This document shows positions 1 through 11,333 of a stretch of 64,000 nt of DNA, piece after piece (positions within the stretch are counted from its first letter, which is position 1; each line of letters opens with the position of its first letter). A model generated the notes under the pieces. It was given only the letters and a program-made list of their open reading frames with translations. It was not told the DNA's origin and ran no database searches. Position numbers and translations under genes: made by a program. Origin of the DNA: Adiantum capillus-veneris (lineage: Eukaryota > Streptophyta > Polypodiopsida > Polypodiales > Pteridaceae); the NCBI GenBank assembly GCA_014529385.2, contig CM043955.1:149997640-150061639 (forward strand). The letters are read 5' to 3'.

Positions 1-249
1 GCTATAATACACAACCTTTTTGGAGGGGGGACCGGCTCCATGTAAATCCAGTCCTCAAATGTTGTCAATTGTTCTATTTCTCTCTCTTTTCAAGTATTGT
101 CTATGCCAAACTAGCTAGATGTAATTGCTATGTTTTTGTCTTCAACTAAGTACTCTCTCTATGCTCATTAGGAACTTGTTCTTAATGAAATGCTGACTAT
201 GAAATAATTTTTCCGCTATGCACAAGTTACTAGTGCATTAAATGTTACA
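1..249 (+). mobile_element. Truncated LTR of the G1 chromovirus family
   Basis: This stretch is a diverged copy, in reverse orientation, of the terminal ~250 bp of the LTRs at 53512-55114 and 60812-62403. Shared landmarks are the GGAGGGGGGACCGGCTCCATG block near position 23, the CTCATTAGGAA block near 163 and the terminal AAATGTTACA that ends at 249. The LTR therefore ends in the canonical CA at 249 and reads left to right. No tRNA primer site follows, so it is a 3' LTR or a solo LTR whose upstream part lies outside the window. It is clearly older than the 53.5-62.4 kb element. Confidence 0.85.
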
Positions 250-2990
250 GTACCCTTATATCTACTTACATCCCGACCTTCCAAATTTAGGACCATTGTT
301 TGAGCATTAAAGTTTATACCATTTCTCCACTTGAGAGATTTCCTCAGGCAAAATCCCATGAACAAAATTTACATGAACATGGCTCTCATTTAGATCTCGT
401 TTGTAGAAATGGTTGTTAGGAGCTAACCAAAGTGAGGATATTTTGGTAAAATCCCAAAGACATCTAAACTTTTCATACACTTCAAAGTTAATGATGAGAT
501 TATGAAAATTGTACTTAATAATAGGGCCAAAGGTTTAGAAATTGTGGGTTGTTGTCTGTCCTCTTCCAGACTTTGAATGTGGCCCTCCCACAAAAGCTAT
601 ATCTTCAGTTGAGCATGAGCACCTTCTTAGTGAGGATAAGTTCTCGTGTTGGAACCTCCATTGACAAGCAAACATTCACATAAAGAAGTATCCATTTTGG
701 TCCTCTTGAAATTTGTCTTTGACCCAAAGCAGTGAATCAGATAGGTACTTGTCCGGAACTTGAGTCCTATGCTTAGGTTGAGCATAAACATAGATTTCCC
801 ATGCTATGTAGGAGTTTGGACAAGGTGGTCTTTGGTTACCTTTGAAGCACGAACTACTTCAACACCCCCACAAACATTGGACCCAACAACATAATTGAAA
901 AAGATGCTCTTTGCAAAGTCATAAGGCAACTCATCTAAACAATCTATGAGATTTATTTAAAACACATTATAAAAATGGAATTGACTTAATACACTACAAT
1001 CCACAAAAAAATAAATCTATGCTTTATTCATCAAATTTAGGTCTTTAGTTATTTTCTAATCTAGCTTTTTCCACAATTTTTGCAAGTGCTTTAAATTTCT
1101 TAATGACTTCAACAATCCTAATAATTTGGTTTGGAAACTAATCTTTTAGGTTATGTTTCATTTGAATGAAGAGAGCTGTTGGAAATATTTTTGATGTCAC
1201 GTGAGAAAATTACAATCAATGGCCTTCGGTAAACTCCCATACTTGATCCCAAAAATATTGCGGTTGTGATCTCAAGGTAGAAGACTTCCCTTTTGTCTCT
1301 TGGAAACCAGGTTGCGATGTTGTTGAGCAATATCATCAAGATCTCAGGCCCTTTTCTAAAGCAATCAAAGGACATTTGAAGACCCATATTTACTACATAA
1401 CAACAAAAAGGAATCTCAATTCACTAACTTAATTGAAATTGTTGTCATCAACTCCAACCAAATATTACACAATTTAGACAATTTCAATTCATATTTATAC
1501 CCAAACAAGTTTTATTTCAACCATTTTCCAACCATTGTCACAAAATGTATGCATGACGCATAACTAACTCGAATAGTATCAATTTTTAGGTTACCCCCAT
1601 AACCTTTGGCTATGACATGATATAATGGTTAATGGTGGTTTCCCTTGTTGGGTGGACATCTTTCAAAAATAATTATAGCATGTGCATTCAAGAGGTATAT
1701 AAAATCCCTTTATGCACACAATTCACCATGAATTAAAAGACCCCTCTTCCTTCATGAACCTATAACTTCTTTTGAATTTTCCATTTTTAGACGCCTTTTA
1801 TATATGTGATTATGTAACTCTTTGAAATATAAAAAACCCTCCAGATAAACTTATGTGCTACATTTACATATTTTGAGATGGATCCTCAATATAAAAATTT
1901 TAAATACATCAAAGTGCGAAAGCAAAATATGGGGAGGAATTCTCATGCCTGACATAGCATGGAGTTTAAGCCATGAGCCGAACTACACCTAGACATACCT
2001 AACATCTAATGCTATCTGTGAATGTGTATGAATGAAACTGGATTGAGAAATAACCAAGTGGAGGTGAATATATGTGTATACCGCTTTTTTGCACTAGGAA
2101 GGGAGAGAAGAAAGTGAGCATAGTGGAGGGTGAAATAGAATGCATAAATGGACATTGTCCAACTGAATAAGACAAGCATGACTCATGAATTAATACTATT
2201 AAAAATATAGTACATCATAACTTTTAAACTAAAAATGACTTTGTAAGGGCACCAAACTCTATGTGGGATCAATTGGTCCACCCATCTACTTGCTCCTCTC
2301 ATGGACAAAGAGAATTTCACTTCACTAGGAGTGAGTGAGAACACCTCCATCTTGTGTACCACGCTACGGATGAGGTCACTTTGCCTTCCTCCATGAGCAT
2401 GAGCTCTAGAAGGATTCCAAATACCCGATGATGGTATTATATCAATACCAACGAGACAAGTTTAGATACCATGACTCTTTGATGACCACATTGGGTGCTA
2501 AATCAGACCCCTCATACATGAATTGAGCCATACGAACTTGGCACAAATTTTTGTAGCATGACTTAGTAGTGCAAGTCCATTGGAAAATCCTACCTTAGCC
2601 ACTCCTTGCTATATGAACACAACAAAAACAACCCCCATCGACCTCTGTTTGGACAATGCAACTAACGAGTCTCAAATTTTGATGTAATCTATCCATTTTT
2701 TTTCAAGAATCCTTGTAATTGAGTCCATGTAATTCTGATCTGAATGCTATATACACCGAGTTTTAGTATTTTGTCTCATGAGCCCATGTGAGTCGGCCGT
2801 TGGCCATTTGAAAATCCCTAGGTATAAAGGTCAAAAATCTAGTATGAACACCATTTTGTAGCATTATCTTTGGAGTTTTGAAGAGATCAATGTACATACT
2901 ATTAAATCGTAATGTGCATTGTTCCCTGGGCTAGCACTAAGGTCTAGGAGTATTTGATGGTTGTCTAGTAAGAGATGCTAAGGGGCATGG
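250..2990. other. Gene-poor stretch with weak coding-like remnant
   Basis: No intact gene is seen. On the minus strand about 960-540 conceptual translation gives short protein-like runs (for example ELPYDFAKSIFF and DKYLSDSLLWVKDKF) broken by stops and frame changes. They look like an old coding fragment, but I do not recognise the family. The rest is AT-rich sequence without motifs I can assign. Confidence 0.4.
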
Positions 2991-2992
2991 GA

Positions 2993-3083
2993 ATGCTATA
3001 AGAGAAGCTCTTGTATTGTAATTGAGGGCAATCAATTATGTGAATCAAGAAGTAGTTACGAGTCTCTCTCTCTCTCTCTCTCT

Positions 3084-3121
<38 letters not shown>

Positions 3122-3240
3122 CATGCATCACCTCTCTAACCGCCACCTCTCTCTATCTCTCTCTCGCTTACACTTTGGCGATCATGGTGGGGATGTCTGT
3201 TTATACAGGAAAAACAAACCCGAGTGCGATATGAGGAGGT
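2993..3240 (+). promoter_or_regulatory. LTR-like promoter/leader remnant
   Basis: A TATA-like element (GCTATAAGAGAAGC, about 2994) is followed within ~30 bp by TTGTATTGTAATTGAGGGCAA and then by a CT-rich tract. This order is typical of the U3-R-U5 part of plant LTRs. A second LTR end, a primer site and coding sequence were not found, so the assignment is by pattern only. A cellular promoter with a CT-rich 5' UTR is the alternative. Confidence 0.35.
3062..3118. repeat. (CT)n microsatellite
   Basis: Nearly pure CT dinucleotides with one interruption (AGAT at about 3084). It lies inside the LTR-like leader. Confidence 0.95.
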
Positions 3241-4135
3241 GGTGTAGCGGTTACACTACTTGAGGAGGTCGAAGCAACGGAGTGCCAGAGATGAAGACCC
3301 TTTCTCGGCAGCGCTTTTTTTTTTTTTGCTTCAATGCTTGAAAGGCATGCAAAATGCACATCTTCATGGACGACAATGGTCATGGAAACACTGCAACCAG
3401 TGGGCATAATAGTCAAGTACAGAATGCAAGCGATTGCAGGCCTTTTTAGTGCATCTGGACGAGAACATTGACTGTGGTAGATTCTTGAGGGGCCAAGCTT
3501 ATCACTGCTTGTGCCCTGCTTCACAATTTTATGCAAGAAAAGAGACCATTCCCATCGTGCTTTTAGAATATTAAACCCATAACAGACGTTTGCAGCAGGG
3601 AGTGTCACCACTAAGCAAGTGCCTTCACTGCCAGGTTTGATTCTGCACCACGAACTGCTGAACAAAGTGATCTCAAGACGGAGCAGGCACAGAGGTGTTC
3701 GCTTTGATAAGCTTGCATATGAGCATATAATATGTGGTTAATCAACAATGGTGGCGATATCGGAAAGCAACAGTGTTGGCAATATCACACGTCTATAGAG
3801 GTTTTTTTTGTGGCATGAACCATTAAGAAAACCTAATTATAATTCATATATTAAATTCTCGAAGGGGCATTTCTCATGCACAGTTGTGGAGTTCATAAAT
3901 GGGGCAGGGTGAAAGTGCAGAGCTTACCCCGGATGCGTGGTGGGCACTATGTGAGCATAATTATAAAGCATTAGGAAAATATGCCCTAAAGTTTTTTTGC
4001 TGCAAAGCTCGTCATCGACATGATGGTAGGAGACTTGTAAGTGCATGTGACATAATCTAAAGAACATCATTGACGTAAAATGAAGGCGTCAAAAAAATGT
4101 AAGCAGTCTTGTATTTTTTGCAGGGAAAATGGTCA

Positions 4136-4312
4136 TGCCCAGGGGATTCACTATTAGTAATGGGGGGATGTCACCTGCGTGCATCAAAATTAGAGAAACC
4201 CCCTACGTACGGTATCTTACTTGCTAACCTACCCCCCTACATACAGACAAGATACGAACGTTCTCGCAATGAGCCATCCCCCCTCATACGGATTTCGTAC
4301 AGAATGTAATGA
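4136..4312 (+). mobile_element. Terminal fragment of a TIR DNA transposon
   Basis: Begins with CCCAGGGGATTCACT, matching the right terminal inverted repeat (read inward) of the 765-bp insertion at 30914-31678 at 13 of 14 positions. Similarity continues inward: CACCTGCG, an AAACCCCCTA..TACGG block and repeated C5-6 tracts followed by ATACG-like words occur in the same order in both copies. No matching opposite terminus was found downstream, so this is a single truncated end. Superfamily is uncertain; see the 30914 entry. Confidence 0.55.
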
Positions 4313-6640
4313 CCCACTATTTTATGTATACTTGTAACATAACAATTTTAGAAGCATATGCTTTTGCAAAAATACATGTTGAACTGCAAATGAACAGAAG
4401 TGTTCAGTGTGTTTTCAATTGCAATAGATGTTAAGAGAACAAACCATGAAAAGCAACAAATATAATGAATACTAAATTAAAATAAACCAATTGTTTCAAT
4501 GTAATTTAAAAAAAAAACGATTGCCTTGTAAACTGATACAAATCTTAATCTCAAAACATATGATACTAGCCACCTACTTAGTAGGCTTCCCACATGGGAT
4601 TTAAGGCACACATATGAAATGGATTGTTCTCTAAATAACAAATAATGCATACTCTTAAACAACCATGAAAAACTTTACTCGTCAAATCAAAACACATTAC
4701 GAAACAACCAATTAAAAGATTAATCTTTTTGAACAAAAACGATTATATGTGATATGAATGCATGTCTATGCTTAAGCAAAATGCAACTTTTAAAAAAGCA
4801 CCATCTGTATTTAGTTTGTACATAAAATATATATCTTAATTTTTTTTCCAGAGTCTCCTTTGTACGGAGACCTCTTTCTCAAAAAGAATCAATAGACCCT
4901 TTTCTTGGGCTCCCACATGGGATTTTCATCACATAATTTCTGTTCCAAAAAAACTGTCCACCTCATCTTGGGCTCCCACGTGGGATTTAAGGATTATCTT
5001 ACGCAAAAATTTCAAACACATTTTTAATAGAGTCAAAGTAATCTAACTTCAAAGTGGTGGCATGACCTGCATATCATAGTACATAGGAAACCTCCAATCA
5101 CATAGTTTAATCACATGATTACCAAAAGGCCATGTCCAAGATACTGCTTTTTGCTGCATACGTACTTTCACTTGGAAGATATGAAATACCATCAATTCTT
5201 ACTTGGAAGCATGTTCCAAAGGAGCGGACACCCAAGTTCTATAAGTAGGTGATAGTATCATCTGCTATGCCAAGTTTCAAAGTACACTCCGAGTTTCTCG
5301 TAGACCTCTGTAGAGAGTTCGCAATTGGATGTCCATGGCATTTTATCTCTGACACAGTCTTCTCTTGGGCATGATTGACTTGCTCCTGTTAGGTGCAACG
5401 GAAATAAGAGTTGAACTTTTCTCATGATGAGTGCTCCGAACTATGCTGAAGGTTCCTTTTTGGAGAGCCTTCCGTTCCTTTAGTGAGAGAGTGCAATGGA
5501 CACAAACAAAGTGGTGAACGCTGTGAATGAAGGTGCTGAGACTGACAGATAGAGAGAGAAGAATACGATACCAAAAAAGTTGTTAAACCCTCCTCTGAAG
5601 ACCCCACTCTCTGTAGCAAGAGCGGTCTATTATGATTGCACAAATCTCTACAATGCTTGGACTTGCCAACGATGTTGACGACGATGCTTGGACTTGCCAA
5701 GGATGTCGAGGACGATGATGACGACAAACTGGCTGAAATCTGCAAATCTTTATCTGCTGAATTTTGACTCTATGTATCGACTACCGCGATGAAGACGATG
5801 CAACAATGACGCGCTAAAAACGCAAATGTTGAAATTTGCGTTTTCCGGGCTGAAACTGTGAACTTCGATGGATTTGACCGTGTGGCGAGGATCTATTGCG
5901 AGAAGGTGAGATCTGCGAGGTTTGGGGCTTGTATTGTGGAGTCTTGATGCTAAAACTGAAAACACTGGTGCTTCTAAGTGTTTCATTGTGAAAGATCTGC
6001 AAAATGCTGAGGTTGATCTGCAAATAAAAAACGCAAGGGCTGAAATTTGTCTGTTGTGGGAAATTTGCTAACGCTAGGGCTGATCTTGCTATGTCTTGTT
6101 GTCGCTGAGGCTGATCTGCCATGCAAAAACACCAGGGCTGGTTCTGTGGATGAAAAACGCTAGGTCTTGCTGTTGGTGCATAAAGCGCTAGGGTCTCTGT
6201 GGGGGTCCTGCTGAGAAGGTGCCTGTTGATTCGAAGTTCCTGCTGCCTCTTCTGCCAGATAATGCTAGTGCTGGGTTTTCTTATATATTGACTTATGGAA
6301 TTTTCCCTACCCAGGTTTTCAACAAAAGTCACTTAAAAATAATAAGTGAAAATTGGCTAAAATAGGGAAAATAGGTCTATGCATTGTAAAAATGCTACTG
6401 ATGGATTTTGAATGAAATCTAATAGTCATGCTGTGTGCAACCAAAGGATATGCATCTACTCTAAGTGTCTGGACATGCACGGTCTACGAAAAGACTCACA
6501 AAAGTGCCAGATCACTTCCTATTCTAGACTGACTTGACTGAACCAAACCCTTGTCATGAAGTATCTTATCCACAAACACATAGGGCTAGATGTGTCACGT
6601 GACAACTCCATTCATAGCTTTTTAGATAACACATATTGTG
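4313..6640. other. No recognisable gene
   Basis: Mostly AT-rich unique sequence. Between about 5750 and 6300 words such as GCTAGGGCTGA, TGATCTGC and AAAAACGC recur irregularly. One 172-residue frame crosses this part on the minus strand, but its composition follows the repeats and no domain is visible, so it is not called as a gene. The reiterated stretch resembles a retroelement leader, but no PBS or LTR edge was seen. Confidence 0.4.
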
Positions 6641-6643
6641 TAT

Positions 6644-7003
6644 CTATATCTTTGGCATGCTTCCTCTTCTCTCTTTCTGCACGCCAAGCCAAATCCCAGC
6701 CTTGAGCTTTATCAACTGAACACCTTCGGGAAGAGCTTCATATAAATCATGGGTGCACTTTTCCATGTTACCAATGATACTATAAGCAGATTGGTGAGCT
6801 TTGTCTTTGCTTATAACAAAGGTTTCCTTGGAGACCGCACTTACAATTGCTTTTTCAAGCATTTTGTCTATGAGCGTCTCATTTTGCATGATATTTTGCA
6901 CCTGCTCCTCCGGTAATTCACTAATCACCTTGTAGAGAGTTGACCTTAGAGATTGAAGAAATACCTTCTTCTTACCCTCTACCATAATGACTATATAGAT
7001 ATC
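6644..7003 (-). CDS. Terminal exon of an unidentified protein gene
   Basis: A minus-strand open stretch of 119 codons ends with TAG at 6644. Directly upstream is a convincing 3' splice site: a T-rich tract ending in TTTTTTTAATAG at about 7004-7015, after which GAT ATC TAT continues in the same frame through the first ATG (6985). The protein is hydrophilic and helix-like: lysine-rich start, ELPEEQVQNIM, then LIDKMLEKAIVSAVSKETF, then a C-terminal part with KERRGSMPKI. Composition and lack of repeats look like real coding sequence. I do not recognise the family. It lies about 1.2 kb downstream of the CER3-like exons on the same strand and in compatible phase (0), but it does not resemble the CER3 C-terminus. 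An upstream exon and donor are not identified. Confidence 0.5.
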   Translation of the reverse strand, partial: DIYIVIMVEGKKKVFLQSLRSTLYKVISELPEEQVQNIMQNETLIDKMLEKAIVSAVSKETFVISKDKAHQSAYSIIGNMEKCTHDLYEALPEGVQLIKLKAGIWLGVQKERRGSMPKI

Positions 7004-7125
7004 CTATTAAAAAAATAAGCATTCAAGTCAAACTACATACATACAGATATTTTCAATTCTATTTCAAACTATCACATCAAGGCTCCTACATTAACCTAAT
7101 GTGACACATTGGTATACCATATTTC

Positions 7126-7585
7126 ACTTTGAATGCTAGAAGAACTGAAGGTAAAAATCGATAGCTCAAGATGGCACACCCGGTCAAGCTATATGACCAT
7201 GTGACAAATAGACTATATTTGTAATTATATACAAAATAAAGACATTGTGTATGTGTGACACATAGACCCAAGGTATGCTAGACATGTCTTGGCAAGAAAC
7301 TATAGCTCAAGATAACACACCCAATCAAGCCATATGACCATGTGGGAAATTGAGACTATAGAATTTGTAACTACATGGAAAAAAAACTAATAGTCTTAAA
7401 AACTTTAACGCTTTTTATCATAAAAAGAGACACAACTACACATTTGGTAAGAATGGATAGCTCAAGAGACCCGGTCAAGCCATATGGATAGCTAGAAGAA
7501 CTGAAGGTAAAAATCGATAGCTCAAGATGGTACACCCGGTTGTCAAGCCATATGACCATGTGACAAATTGAGACAATCGAAAGAA
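7126..7585. repeat. Four-copy local repeat
   Basis: A block containing GATAGCTCAAGATGGCACAC, then CCGGTCAAGC(C/T)ATATGACCATGTG and usually ACAAATTGAGAC, occurs at about 7158, 7301, 7455 (shortened) and 7516. A longer unit including GCTAGAAGAACTGAAGGTAA precedes the first and last copies. Spacing is irregular (about 60-155 bp), so it is a cluster of duplications, not a regular satellite. It lies in the intergenic or intronic DNA between the 6644 exon and the CER3-like exons. Confidence 0.75.
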
Positions 7586-8183
7586 CAAACTGAGACAACA
7601 TATTTTGGCCAGAAAAATTTTGCTTGAATTAATAAAAAGGGCCAAGGGTAGTAGAGGCATTGATATGTCTGTCACACCAATGATTTTCAAGCTCTAAGGT
7701 TTAACATATAATATCTAGCAATGAAACATTATTGCATGATGAAGAGGGATTATAAAGGGAGGGTAGTGAAGGACAAAACAAGAGTGCGGCAGTCCATGAG
7801 TTAATTTTATAACACCACTCAAAACCATGGTAGGACCTTCACAACACTGTATAGATCTTAAACTAACAATGGGGCACTAATGACACACAACCCATAACTT
7901 TGAATTGCATCTGAAGCATTTGAAGACACTATACTGCTATTCTACAGTGCAAGATAGAAGCCTCCAAACAATGGGAACATGTACACAAACAATCACTTAC
8001 TTAGCAAGGCTATAGCTTCTTAGTTAGGAGGCTCTTTTGGTACCAATGAATCAATGATCAATGGGACAATTTTGGACACGCATACACATAGAGATAGCAC
8101 ACATGGTCAAATAAGCGCATTTCACATGAGCATGTGCATATGTGTGCAAGTGTTTGTAATACAAAAGTGTGATCATCACTCAC

Positions 8184-9986
8184 CACAACTCTTATCCCTT
8201 TCCTGCAAAGGTAGATTGCTATGGCCCTTCCCAACTTTGATGTGGACCCTGTTAAGAACACCTTTGTCACATGCTCTGGTATCTCCTTGATAATTACTGT
8301 AGTGGTAAGTGTATTTCCATGGCACACCCTGACCCTCAAATTAGGATGCTTCATCACAAAGAGATTTCCTCCTCCATTGGGTGCTCCATTCTACACAAAC
8401 ACACAAAATACGGCACCTTCAAGACTTATACAGCTTAATTGCACACTCATAAAGCTATACAACAAACATCAGGATGGGTGCCCGGGCTATGTCCAAAACC
8501 AAGTGTGAACATGGCCAATTCGTATGTGAGTCTACTAAAAGTACCTTCAGCTAGCATGCTTGAAGCATGTGTACACCACCAGTCCTTGTCAGCTTAGTGC
8601 TTATCTACACACTTCCATGGCTACATCTTATAGTACAAAACAAAATCCACATAACATGAAGACCTGAAAACTTACCTTGTTGAGAGCCGCTAAACTGAAG
8701 ACCTTGATGCCAATCCTTTCTGCCTCTAGTATTGCCATAAGAAGGCACAAAGACTTGTGTCTCCATTTTTTCTTTGCTTGAGAACTGCCTCTGCAGAATT
8801 TTTACATCCTTGATGCTACAATTTTCAAATAAGAGGGGTTTGAAATAAGCAAACGATGCTGGGAAGAGGGGAACGGGAGGATAGCAAGGACAGGAAGCCC
8901 AAAAATGGGCATCCCATAACACCTAGGCTTCCAACTTAAAGTTGTAGAATGAAGAACAATAATAAAGGAAATCAAGCTTGCTAAATTGTTTAATGACTTT
9001 CATCATGCGGCCATGTCATGAATAGCCTTGAGCAGAAATGGTTGATAAGATCAAGCATCATCTCCTGCTTTTTGAACGTGGTCCAGTTTTTGTGACATTA
9101 ATTATAATTTATATAGGTGTCAGTTTAATGTGCTCCATAATATACATTCCATACATGAATCCTTCACTTTATATGCATTCACAAATGTATGCAACCATTG
9201 TATGTTTATATGTGTATGCATTCACCAGTGCTATGCACACCTCATAGACATAATAAGTACATTTAAGAAGTTTTAAATCAACATTTAAAAGCAGCCATGC
9301 CTCTACATTGGCCTCATTTCATCTACATTGCAGAGGTTTCTACAAATCAATAAATTGATCACGTACAATACATGCAGCTACTACTAAAAACTATGCTAAA
9401 ACACCAAATAAAGTTAAAAGTGACAGTGTTGTCTACAAAAACCACTTCCTCACCATAAAGCCATAGCGAGGGACCACCCAAATTTTATGATGATAGTGTT
9501 GTTGGTAGTAATTCCAACACTTGAATACTGTCCCCCAAAGCCACATGGCTGAGCCAACGAGTATTCTTACCGGTAGCCATGGGAGCAAGAATATATTTGC
9601 CTTATGGTTGGGACGTGTATGCTCAAAAGACAAAATGTACGTGTAACGCAGAGGTGAATCAACTGCATGTAGAAGGAATACAAATTCTGGGACACACTCA
9701 ATTATGCTATCTGTCACCAAAATTATTCACTTGAGAATGTATTAGCTCACATAGATTACGGCATGCACACATGAGAAGTGTGGCATGAAAGCTTGCAATT
9801 AGCACATTGATTATGTGAAGAGCTTCCACTGGCTCACTGTTAGCTGCACAACAAGGTTACATACCATGTCTGATTTGGGCATGAAAGGCCTCTGTTTTTG
9901 GATTGAGGGTATTTCCAAGGCAGTCGTACAAGGGCATGAACAAGCAAAAGTTGGAGTCTTGGGACTCATGGTGAAGCGTGTGGTAG
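8184..9986 (-). CDS. CER3/WAX2-like wax-biosynthesis gene, partial
   Basis: Four minus-strand exons match, in order, the middle of the plant CER3/WAX2 family, which acts with CER1 in the ER to make very-long-chain alkanes for cuticular wax. Exon a (9986-9865; acceptor TGTGCAG, donor GTATGT) encodes YHTLHHE, an HxxxHH-type histidine box, then [12 protein letters not shown]. Exon b (9710-9454; acceptor GACAG, donor GTGAGG) encodes [12 protein letters not shown], a hydrophobic membrane segment and VPRYGF. Exon c ends at 8676 with [15 protein letters not shown] and donor GTAAGT; its start is uncertain (8771 keeps phase, 8790 is the better-looking acceptor), and its first ~12 residues do not fit the family. 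Exon d (8390-8184) encodes [20 protein letters not shown] and [19 protein letters not shown]. Codon phases agree across the a-b and c-d junctions. N-terminal exons (other histidine boxes) and the last ~200 residues are not found, so it is a fragment, a decayed copy, or a gene with very long introns. Confidence 0.85.
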
Positions 9987-10518
9987 CTGCACACATTGCA
10001 AGATTTAGTAAATTCTCTCTCTATTAATGTGTTTGTATGTGTGCATATGTGTATTTGGACTTGCACAAAAGACAGAGACCATACGAGGGTGTGTAGAGGA
10101 TGTATCAAAGGAGCGGAACACGTACCTTGTTAGATCGGAGGCTCTGAGGGAGGGGAGAGATGCCTTGCAAGACTGGCTATGGAGTTTGGAAGCTCGCCTG
10201 CGACTCGCGGGGGGAGAGAGTGAGGATGAAGAGAAACCTTGGAGACCTTGGCTATGTCTGTCACTAATGCCCACTCATGCATACTAACCCATCCCATTCC
10301 ATAAATCCATCATGACATGGGTATTTTGGGAATTTTAAAAATTTAAAGGGTATTTTGGGAATTTTGACAAATTAGAGGGGTTTGAGCTTGGCTTTAAGAA
10401 AACGAGGAAATTTACATAAGTTTTAGTGTAATTACCAACAAAAGCTTCTAATTTTGACCAAACGAGAGAATTTCAAGTTTGCCCTTACTTTCACCATGCC
10501 ATGAAAGTATTCATCGAT

Positions 10519-10644
<126 letters not shown>

Positions 10645-10758
10645 GCTTACTAATGTATTTAAGGTGGCTTAGGTAGTTGAATGTAGACCCAATGTAGCCA
10701 CCCTCCTCCCTCCCTTATGTGTACGGTATGAATATGAAATAATGAGGGGCTACCCCTA

Positions 10759-11292
10759 TTGTATACGCTTATGTACAAAATCCAAAACCCCCATATTGTA
10801 CACTCACGTGGTACTGTACAGAGAAACATAATGAATCCCTCGGGTGGCCATGTATGGGAAAAGTGTCGCAATAAGCCATGTTCATCATGCGGTCATGATG
10901 AACATAAACCCCGACATTGCTCATTGAAATTATTGGAGCAATATTATATTCTTGAGAATGATATTGTACGCAATAATTTGCATAAACCCAAGCAATGGGT
11001 GGATGATTTTGTTGATGCATTGAATAAAGGGCTTAAGTGGTTTTGTAATCATGGAGAGCACACATGGGTGACATATAGACATTTGAATTTAATCAAGGAG
11101 TTGCAAGAAAATTCAAATCATTTGCATGAGTTGCCTGAGGAAAAAAGGTTTCTAAAGAAACTGTTTAAACCATGGCATACCCTAGCCAAAGAAGGGGATG
11201 TAAATGATGAACATGGGAATGGTAGGAATGGGATGGAGATTGGACTGAAGAGAGAGGACCCTATGAGCCAAAGAGCCAAGGAGAGTCCCTGA
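10759..11292 (+). CDS. CCHC zinc-knuckle reading frame, probable gag-like remnant
   Basis: A 177-codon plus-strand frame. Residues C41, C44, H49 and C54 form a perfect CX2CX4HX4C knuckle (CSSCGHDEHKPRHC), the nucleic-acid-binding motif of retroelement nucleocapsid and of some host RNA-binding proteins. The rest is charged and helix-rich (LHKPKQWVDDFVDALNKGL, then KELQENSNHLHELPEEKRF). It stops at 11292, and a second frame opens 42 bp later on the same strand. A gag origin is the simplest reading given the surroundings, but no protease or RT follows in this orientation and the family is not recognised. The true start is unknown; the ATG given is only the first one in frame. Confidence 0.45.
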   Translation: MYTLMYKIQNPHIVHSRGTVQRNIMNPSGGHVWEKCRNKPCSSCGHDEHKPRHCSLKLLEQYYILENDIVRNNLHKPKQWVDDFVDALNKGLKWFCNHGEHTWVTYRHLNLIKELQENSNHLHELPEEKRFLKKLFKPWHTLAKEGDVNDEHGNGRNGMEIGLKREDPMSQRAKESP

Positions 11293-11333
11293 GTAGCCCC
11301 ATACTCACATCTTGCACCATCAACCAAAGCATT

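Noticed and set aside
3201-3665. 154-codon minus-strand frame
   Set aside because: It starts within the LTR-like leader, and its protein has no recognisable motif and a poly-Lys stretch from a T run. Probably chance.
5814-6332. 172-codon minus-strand frame
   Set aside because: Composition follows reiterated short words in the DNA; no domain, no splice signals, and a competing frame overlaps it.
10005-10287. Frames on both strands as 5' exons of the CER3-like gene
   Set aside because: The Ser/Arg-rich minus-strand translation lacks histidine boxes and membrane segments expected there, and the phase into the 9986 exon could not be supported.
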